Part shown: one piece after another, positions 1 through 6,800 of the stretch
How positions within the stretch are numbered: the first letter of the stretch is position 1
Layout of the letters: each line of letters starts with the position of its first letter
Assembly: GCA_900754525.1 (NCBI GenBank)
Contig: CAAEDE010000061.1
Location: forward strand, 1 to 7,436
Direction: 5' to 3'
Source: an uncultured Collinsella sp.
GTDB lineage: Bacteria; Actinomycetota; Coriobacteriia; Coriobacteriales; Coriobacteriaceae
Length of the DNA: 7,436 bases
Made by a program: the position numbers and the translations under genes
Notes under the pieces: generated by a model
What the model was told of the DNA's origin: nothing
Seen by the model: the letters and a program-made list of their open reading frames with translations, nothing else
The model's database searches: none

Positions 1-155
1 CCGGGCATTCTTATTTGCGCTTGTTGCGGCGCAAATGCCTTCCACCGTCCGCACCGCGCGTGCGCCTACGGACCTTAAACCGAACCTCATACGAGTCAAG
101 AAACGCGATGACGAACGTACTCGCATCGGACGATGGAGGCTGGCTGCGTTATCCC
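1..155. other. Intergenic stretch downstream of the operon terminator, no supported gene
   Basis: On the minus strand one frame is open from 148 to a TAA at 13-11 (ending RRNKRK) but has no start codon after the preceding stop. A second frame starts at ATG 126 and runs off the left edge (MRVRSSSRFLTRMRFG...) without any ribosome binding site. The plus strand shows only arginine-rich frames that continue as antisense of the pilin gene. The start of a further gene in or just beyond this region remains possible. Confidence 0.4.
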
Positions 156-192
156 AAAAAACGGGGCAGACTCCAGTGCGGAGTCTGCCCCG
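156..192 (-). terminator. Rho-independent terminator of the pilus operon
   Basis: The arms 162-174 and 180-192 are perfectly complementary over 13 bp (CGGGGCAGACTCC with GGAGTCTGCCCCG) around a 5-nt loop. Read on the minus strand the hairpin is followed directly by six T (161-156). On the plus strand the hairpin is followed by GAAAAG, so it works only for the leftward transcript. It lies about 100 nt after the stop of the major pilin gene and closes the three-gene unit. Confidence 0.93.
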
Positions 193-292
193 AAAAGAGA
201 ATGGCAAAGCAAGAACGTGGATGGACGAGAAAAGTGTCCGCAAGTCTCATGGCCATCACATCCCACCTGCCAAAGAGATGGGTGAGCGAGCG

Positions 293-2044
293 TTACTCCT
301 GCTCGGACTCCTCAGCCTGCTTACGGCTGCGGATGAGGTGCGCCACGCCAATGCACAGCACCGCGCCACCAGCGATCCAAGTGAAGGTCACGCCGTTAAG
401 ACCGGTGAGGGGAAGGCCGGAGCCCTTCTTGTTCTCGACGGTAAGGGTGACGGTACCATCAGTCTGAGTAGCGTCGTCAAGGATAACGAGGTCGGAAGTC
501 TCCGCCGTCCTGGTGACTGTCACGGTCTGTGCCTCTTCCTCGGTTTTATGAAGACTGTCTGCACCAGACGCCTGAGTCGAGATCGTGAAAGTGAAGTCCT
601 TCAGCGAATTGTAGTTGCCGAGGGCAGTCTGCTCATGAACGGTGTAAGTACCAGCGTCAAGTCCCTTGATGTAAATTTCGCCATTTTCATCAGTGAAGAA
701 CTCATGCGGCGTTTCACCAAGGTTGCCAAGTTCCTGAACGTATTTGCCCTTGGAAGCGCTGCCGTCCGCATTGTCATCAGGATCGGTAGCCCGAATGGTA
801 AATCCGACATTCTCGAGCTTGTTCTTGCTTTGGTGATCTTTCTTGACAAGCTTGAGCGCATAGGTGTAGTCGCGAACAACGTCGGGCACAGACTCGCCTT
901 TGTCGGCACTCATGGGATTGTTGGAATAGATGAGCTTGACGGTGTTGAGGTTACCCTCTCCGCCGACCGTGACATTCTCTACCTTGTTGGGGTCAAGCTT
1001 GGCTTTATAGGTGACGACGACCTTAGATTGCTCGTTGAGCGTGACGCCGGCCTGCTCGGCAGCAGCCTTGAGGTTGGCGAACTTGACCGTCAGGGTATTG
1101 GTTTCGCTGTCTATAGCCGCATCGTAACCAGTCTCAGCGTTAACGCTCGTGTTCTTTGAAACTGTCACGTCGTTGACCTTGACCTCAACGCTATCGAGAT
1201 CGGCCGTCAGCCCAGTGGAGAGTTCGTCGTGGAACTCGTAGTAATAGGTACCGAACGTGGCGATATTGTCAGCGACGGTACCAGTCAGCTGATATTGGAC
1301 ATACTGGCCCATCTGAGAGTCAGCCTTATCGGCCCAGTCACTGGTAGACTTGTCATCCCTGACCTTCTTCGTAACCGTGGGGATGCTGGTCTTCTCGGTA
1401 ACGACCACGGGATCACCGCCAACAATGGCAAAGATCGGGGAGGTGCCAGTGTTCGGCTTGGCCGGATTCGTAAGACCATCAGGCACGAAGAGATAGTAGC
1501 CATCGCCATAAGCATCCGGGCGCGTCCAAGAATCACCCACCTTAAAAGAATTTCCCGCAGGAGCCTCGTCTGTAATCGCAGCCGCAATTGCATACAGCAC
1601 GTCACCGGGAACAACGCGCGTACCCTCGCTGCTGGTTGCCGAGCTGGCAGAAGTACCCGTCACATTTTTAGCAAGCCACTCGGCAACAACCGGGGCAGTG
1701 GCACTGTTCGCAAGCGCCGCAGCGCCGTCTGCATCCACGATTTCCTTGTACTTGGCAGATCCTTTAATAGCAGCGATTACCTTGGGCCCGATAGTCGTGC
1801 TTGACCATTCAATATCGGAAGCAACTTTTTCTTTGCTCTCCTCATCAGCGACTTTTGCCTTGAAGATCTGGTAGGCCTTGAACGTATTGTCCTCGTTGGC
1901 ATCGTCGACCTTATGGATCGTGATGCTACCCTGGCCGCCCGCCGCAAACGCCATGGTCACCGGCGCCATGACTCCGCCGAAGCTCAGTGCTGCTGTGAGG
2001 CCGGCGGTTACTGCCAGGCGTGCGATGTTCTTGCTCATGCTCAT
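293..2044 (-). CDS. Sortase-dependent major (backbone) pilin with D2 and SpaA domains, LPLTG sorting signal
   Basis: Pilin of 583 aa, likely polymerised by a class C sortase into the pilus shaft. Signal peptide 1-35 (MSMSKNIARL start, cleavage near AFA-AG); N-terminal pilin domain ~38-210 (GSITIHKVDD, AYQIF); fimbrial isopeptide D2 domain ~221-378 with likely triad K226, D273, N367; SpaA/CnaB domain ~393-540 with K401, E471 (YTVHEQ) and N538; LPLTG at 544-548, hydrophobic segment, IRSRK tail. The lysine aligned with the pilin-motif lysine of the neighbouring paralogue is K218, in VVVTEK rather than a canonical YPK. ATG 2044 is preferred over ATG 2038 and ATG 2110: AGAGGA is 7 nt upstream and the signal peptide begins here. 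It is last in the operon, 108 nt after gene 2, and is followed by a strong terminator. Backbone role is inferred from last position, D2-SpaA architecture and LPLTG; gene 2 could share the shaft role. Confidence 0.9.
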   Translation of the reverse strand: MSMSKNIARLAVTAGLTAALSFGGVMAPVTMAFAAGGQGSITIHKVDDANEDNTFKAYQIFKAKVADEESKEKVASDIEWSSTTIGPKVIAAIKGSAKYKEIVDADGAAALANSATAPVVAEWLAKNVTGTSASSATSSEGTRVVPGDVLYAIAAAITDEAPAGNSFKVGDSWTRPDAYGDGYYLFVPDGLTNPAKPNTGTSPIFAIVGGDPVVVTEKTSIPTVTKKVRDDKSTSDWADKADSQMGQYVQYQLTGTVADNIATFGTYYYEFHDELSTGLTADLDSVEVKVNDVTVSKNTSVNAETGYDAAIDSETNTLTVKFANLKAAAEQAGVTLNEQSKVVVTYKAKLDPNKVENVTVGGEGNLNTVKLIYSNNPMSADKGESVPDVVRDYTYALKLVKKDHQSKNKLENVGFTIRATDPDDNADGSASKGKYVQELGNLGETPHEFFTDENGEIYIKGLDAGTYTVHEQTALGNYNSLKDFTFTISTQASGADSLHKTEEEAQTVTVTRTAETSDLVILDDATQTDGTVTLTVENKKGSGLPLTGLNGVTFTWIAGGAVLCIGVAHLIRSRKQAEESEQE

Positions 2045-2051
2045 CTTCTTT

Positions 2052-2057
2052 TCCTCT
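2052..2057 (-). promoter_or_regulatory. Ribosome binding site of the major pilin (supports start at 2044)
   Basis: Minus-strand AGAGGA with a 7-nt spacer (AAAGAAG) before ATG 2044. The second ATG at 2038 would be 13 nt away, too far, and the upstream ATG at 2110 has no comparable site. Confidence 0.7.
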
Positions 2058-2087
2058 GCTTTCTGCTCGAATTCCATTTGGTCTAAA

Positions 2088-2101
2088 TCTGTCTGTCTGT
2101 G
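2088..2101. repeat. Short tetranucleotide repeat (CAGA on the minus strand) in the leader of the major pilin gene
   Basis: Three exact copies of TCTG on the plus strand followed by TG, in the 108-nt gap between gene 2 and gene 3, 44 nt before the ATG. No clear promoter, terminator or strong hairpin is seen in this gap, so genes 2 and 3 probably share one transcript. Three copies are few for a slippage tract. Confidence 0.5.
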
Positions 2102-2152
2102 TCTTAGCATCCGCTTCGCTACGTCTCGTCCCGCTCTCTGTGGGGCTGCCAG

Positions 2153-3823
2153 CTACTCTTTATGGCTGCCACCTCCCCGCTTGACCAGGAGCGCGACCAC
2201 GATGAGCGCGGCTCCGGCGACCGCTGCGGCGGCCGCGGCGTACATTGCCATATCGCCAGTCGAGGGCATAAAGCCTCCGGTGGTAATGCTAGGGGGTGTG
2301 CCGGTGGGCGTGTTGATGAGCGACGCCTCCAGGCTGCCCGTCGACCCGTCCGCGCTGTCGGCGCGCAGGGGCGACTCGGCCGTGATGGTGAGCTTGGGCT
2401 TGGCGGCGGCCACCTGGTCGACGTCCAGGCCCTCGGCCTTGACCGTCACGGAGCGCGTGCCCTCAAAGGCGGTGTAGCCCTTGGGCGCCTTGAGCTCGCG
2501 GACCTCCAGCTTGCCCGAGTCCACGCCCGAGACGGTCACGCGGCCGTCCTCGCCCGTGGTGACGGTGGCCTTGCCCTCCGCATCCCACGTGCCGTCGGCC
2601 GCCAGTGTGCGGCCGCGGTCGTCGGCGATGCTCAGGACCGCCCCGGCAAGCGGCTTGTCGCCGTCGCTGCCGCGCTTGGTGAGCGCGAGATCCCAGGTGT
2701 AGGCGCACGCATCATCGCTCGGCGTGCGGGTAAAGCCGGCGTCGCCGGACTGGTCGGCAAAGGGAGAGCGCGGGTAGCACAGGTAGACCTCGTTGGGGTT
2801 GCCCTTCGCGATGCCGTGGTTGCACGCGCTGTTGAGCGGCGCATTGTACACGGCGACCACGCGGGCGCCCGCGGTGAAGGCGTCGGCCCCGCCGAGCGCA
2901 GCGATGAGGTCGCCGGTGCGCACGGTGAAGGTCTTGCCGTCGGCCGCTACCTTGGTGGCGCACTGGGCCGTGATATCGGTCCAGCCCTTCGCGGGCTCGG
3001 TGCCGGCGCGGCCGTCCTTGCCGGTCGAGACGGCGTCAAAGCCGCCGTCCGCGCCCGCCGCCACGTACACGCGCATGCTCGCGGCGACCTTGGAGGGGTC
3101 GAGCCCCGCGCTCATGGTGTCGACGAACCGCACCGTATAGGTGTCGTAGGCCGTGAGCCCCGCCGGGACCGTAGCAGAGAGGCGCCAGTACAGGTCGTCG
3201 GCAACCGTGGCGTCGGCGGCCTTCTGCCAGGCGGCGGTGCTGTCCTCCAGCACGTGCTTTTGGACCTTGGGCGTCGCGGCCTTGGGCTTGACAGTGACGG
3301 CGCCGCCGCCCACCAGGGCCATGATCGGCGCGGTGCCGGCTTCGTTCTGGGAAATGGCGGCGTCGTCGGCGACGATGAGCCAGTAGCCGCAGGGCAGCTC
3401 GGCCGTCGTGCCCGCGTTAAGGGCCACGAACACGGCACCAGAGCTCTGGAGGGAACGAGCGAGCTGTGCGCTCAGCGCGCTCGTAAGGTGAGAATCGGTG
3501 TTGAGCCACTCGGCAGCTTCCTGCGCGGTGGTCTGGGAATTGGGCATGCCGGCGCTGTGCAGCACAGGCAGCGCGGCGTCGCGCACGGCGTCGCTTGCCC
3601 AGGCGAGGTCGGTGGCGATCTTGGCGTCGCTGTCGCCGTCGACGACGTTGGCGCTAAAGATCTGGTAGGCGTCGTATCTGCTCGCCACGGTGCCGCTCAC
3701 CGTGATGGAACCGGTCGAGGTCGGCGCGGCCTGCGCGGAAGCGGGGAACACAACCGCGCAGGTGCCGATCAGGAGGGCAAGCAGCGCAAACAAGATCGGG
3801 AAGGAGCAAACTTTCTTATTCAC
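2153..3823 (-). CDS. GC-rich sortase-dependent pilin with D2 and SpaA domains, MPSTG sorting signal (probable minor/basal pilin)
   Basis: Pilin of 556 aa, secreted and covalently linked. Signal peptide 1-33 (cleavage near AQA-AP); N-terminal pilin domain to ~175; a pilin-motif-like VTVKPK with K181 as the probable inter-subunit lysine; fimbrial isopeptide D2 domain ~184-355 with likely triad K189, D235, N344; SpaA/CnaB domain ~375-508 with K383, E443 (VRELKAPKGY) and N504. The sorting signal is MPSTG (519-523) with an Ala/Val-rich membrane segment and KRGGGSHKE tail. GTG 3823 is chosen as start because AAGGGAGGTGA lies 5 nt before it and the mature signal peptide follows at once; the longer frame to 3904 lies inside gene 1. 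It overlaps gene 1 by 8 nt, so translation is probably coupled. It is paralogous to the next gene but far GC-richer and has five mature cysteines (C145, C288, C334, C349, C373), which the other two proteins lack. The different sorting signal suggests a basal or anchoring subunit; this is inference. Confidence 0.9.
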   Translation of the reverse strand: MNKKVCSFPILFALLALLIGTCAVVFPASAQAAPTSTGSITVSGTVASRYDAYQIFSANVVDGDSDAKIATDLAWASDAVRDAALPVLHSAGMPNSQTTAQEAAEWLNTDSHLTSALSAQLARSLQSSGAVFVALNAGTTAELPCGYWLIVADDAAISQNEAGTAPIMALVGGGAVTVKPKAATPKVQKHVLEDSTAAWQKAADATVADDLYWRLSATVPAGLTAYDTYTVRFVDTMSAGLDPSKVAASMRVYVAAGADGGFDAVSTGKDGRAGTEPAKGWTDITAQCATKVAADGKTFTVRTGDLIAALGGADAFTAGARVVAVYNAPLNSACNHGIAKGNPNEVYLCYPRSPFADQSGDAGFTRTPSDDACAYTWDLALTKRGSDGDKPLAGAVLSIADDRGRTLAADGTWDAEGKATVTTGEDGRVTVSGVDSGKLEVRELKAPKGYTAFEGTRSVTVKAEGLDVDQVAAAKPKLTITAESPLRADSADGSTGSLEASLINTPTGTPPSITTGGFMPSTGDMAMYAAAAAAVAGAALIVVALLVKRGGGSHKE

Positions 3824-6800
3824 GACGCTCACCTCCCTTCGCATTCGCCTTGCGACGAATGTGCATCCAGGCTGCAGCAGCGCAAAGCACCGCCGCGCCG
3901 GCAAGGTACGTCAGAGTGACGCCCGACATACCGGAAAGAGGCAGAGTGGTGGAGTAGGTGTTGGTGAAGGTGGAGACGGGAATGATGGTTGGGTCCGCAC
4001 CGGCGGAGGTTTGAACCGCGACGCCCTGCCCGTTCTTGCCAAGGGTGTTGCCCATGTCGTCCTTCATCTGCGTAACGGTGGTAGAGGTGGTAAGACCGGT
4101 GTACTTGCCAGTGGTCTCATTCATGACGGCCTTCACCGTGACGGCAACCTGGTACTCGGCCTTGGAGTAGCGGAGCTTATCGATGGCACCGGTGGCAGGC
4201 GCGACCTCCTTCACCGTGTAGGTGTAGGTCTTGGCGTAATCTTTATTGGTGCCTGCTTCAGTGGACAGGTGCGACTTGTTGAACGTCATGGCGCCAAAGG
4301 TCGCCGTGATGTTGTTGGGCTTGGCGGCGTCGGTCTCCCCTGCTGCGGGTGCAATGGAGAGGTCTGCCGGGTTAGGAATGGGCACGTTGGTTGCGTAATC
4401 CCCCGTAGCCTCGATGTTGAAGTCGAACGCAACGTATTTCCCGCTGGAATCCTTCGGCCAGTCCGTATTACGGACGGACTTAGTCACCGGGATTTCCACG
4501 GACGTGGTGGTGAGAGAATCGGAGATGTACGTAGTGCCCTCAACAATGCTCGGTTTCTTTCCCTCGGTCCACGCAATGGAACCGTCCGCCTTGGACACCG
4601 TGAACTCGTAGGTTGTCTGGTTCAGCTCGTAGCCAAACGGCGCCTGGGTCTCCGTGAGCGTGTACGTGCCCGGCAGCAGACCCTCGAGCTTGAACTTGCC
4701 ATCGGCGGGATCAGAATCTGCCCACTTGTTGCTGACAGCTTCCGCATTCGTATCGTTATCAATCACAGTCAGGGATGCAGCGTCCGGAATTTCGGCACCA
4801 TCGGCATCCTTTACCTTGGTAAGCGCCCACTCGGAACCAGCCAAAGGAGTGTGTCCCGTGTCTCCTTCCTCAACCTTAGTCCAAGACACCGTACCGGTAA
4901 TAATCTTGGTGTTGGGAATGGCACCTTTGGGGTTATTCTCGAACGAAACGTTGTTCCCGTTCTCATCCACATAACCCTGAACATAGTTCGGCTTCTCGCC
5001 AGTATTGTTCATAGTGGCGTAGTAGATGGTGTCTGACTTCTGGTAGCCCTCCGGCGCCTTGACCTCGCGAATGTAGTACGTGAAGTAGTCTTTATCGTTG
5101 GGATCGCCAATTTTGGCCTTCTGATTCAAATAGTTGAACTGAAGCTCGCCATCATCCGAAGAGTAATCATTGGCACCGCCATCCGTTACCGTAACGATGG
5201 GATTCGTTTCATTCTTGGCATCATCGACAGTGCCGTATATCGTCCACGAGGAACCAGGAAGCGACGTGTTGCCGTTCGCCGCATCGACCTTGCTCCACGC
5301 AACGGCGGAGCCGTCGGGCGTATACGACCCAGACCACGGGAAGTTGTGACGCTCCTGATCCATATCGATGACGGAAGCCGAGTTACCCTCACCAAATGCT
5401 GCGGCAACCTTCGGGCTGTTCATTGAGAAATCGACGCCCACATAAACGCGACCGTTGGTACTCACATGGTCGTCGAAACTTCCGTTGGGAACGAGAATCG
5501 ATCCGATCATAGCCGCCGCAGGATCGTCGTCAGTCCACTTAGCACCGCTGACTGTGCCACTGTATCCCCAGTCCGCGCGGTCCTCTCCCGCGATGCCGCC
5601 TCGAATGGTAAGGCTGGTGGTATCGACGAAGTTCCACATGATGGACTGGGAGGCCAGCGAGTATTTCGCGTCAAGGTCTTTCTTGGCGTACTGACTCTCG
5701 TAACCGCGAGATATTTCTGTATCTCCCCACCAGAAGCGCCAGCCGTTGTGGAACTCGACAGGATTAGTACCTGTAACGTTCACGACAATGGATGCGCCTT
5801 CGGGGATATTGGTGAACTTAAAGTCGACGCCGCGGTAGTAGACGCCATCCTTCCAGTTGGAGAGCTCGGAACCGGCGATGGTGAAGACCTGTTGCATAGA
5901 AGTTCCATCGCCGGTAAAGGTGATGAGTCGCTCGGTGTTGCGAATCTTATTGCTCGGGATTCCGGTATCGAGCGCACCGGAAACAGACTTGCCGCTACCA
6001 TCGTCGCTACCATCGAATTTGAGTGTATAGCTTGTTCCGTCGTTATTGTACTTGTTGATGACGTAGTTGCTATTAGGCTCTGCAAAGCCGTTGACATCCA
6101 CCTCGCCGGTATCTTCAAACGAGTCGAGCTGTTTCGATAGCTTCGAGAGGTATCCATTTGTACCGTTATAGCTCGAATAATCGCTACCGTTGACATTAGT
6201 CAAATCAACAGCTTTATTGAACAGGGTGCTTTCCAGAGCAGACAAGCCCTCGTACCAATTACCCTGCATTGTCACCACAGACTGGCGTTTATAGTCGCTA
6301 TCGCGCCAGTATGTGATGGGGCCTGCGATTTGCGCGGTGTAGGCAAAGCCGGAAGGAGTCGCGCCCTCAAAAGGTCTCTGCTGTCCGACCCAAGCGCCTT
6401 TGTTCCAAGCGCCAACGGTAGTCGCCCCCGGCAAGTTGCCGTTGTAACCAACGCTCATTTTGGTGATCGCACTGTCGATTCCGGCGACCGCAAGCACGGT
6501 GCTGCCGTAGACAGGACGGAACTGGGAACCAAAACCAACGGTGCCAAAGCGGAAACCAGCGCCGCCACTATTATTATAGGGCCAGCTCTCTTTGAGTGGA
6601 TTCATGGCAAGCTTGCCACGGACCACGGTAAGGCCCTCCGCCTCAGCGGCATATGAGCCGGTGGGGGCGTTGTCCGCATCAAGATCGATAGTGCCGTCGC
6701 TCGGCTTATCGCTCGGCTTACCACCGATGTACATGTCGCGGCCGACGTAGGTGGCCACGCCGGGATCAGGGGTTGAGACATTGATATTCGTACCGATACC

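Noticed and set aside
149..256. 35-aa minus-strand frame after the major pilin, with AGGTGG upstream of ATG
   Set aside because: It runs straight through the terminator hairpin and T-run, whose sequence fully explains this stretch; no sign of coding constraint.
35..1159. 374-codon open frame on the plus strand over the terminator and the major pilin
   Set aside because: It reads through the operon terminator and the antisense of conserved SpaA and sorting-signal sequence; low-complexity shadow.
2162..3919. 585-codon open frame on the plus strand
   Set aside because: It is the antisense shadow of the GC-rich pilin gene: Arg/Gly/Ala/His-rich, no domain, no signal peptide, while the minus-strand frame has a full pilin architecture.
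3690..5036. 448-codon open frame on the plus strand spanning the gene 2 - gene 1 junction
   Set aside because: It lies opposite two well-supported pilus genes, has no recognisable domain or good ribosome binding site, and crosses their border.
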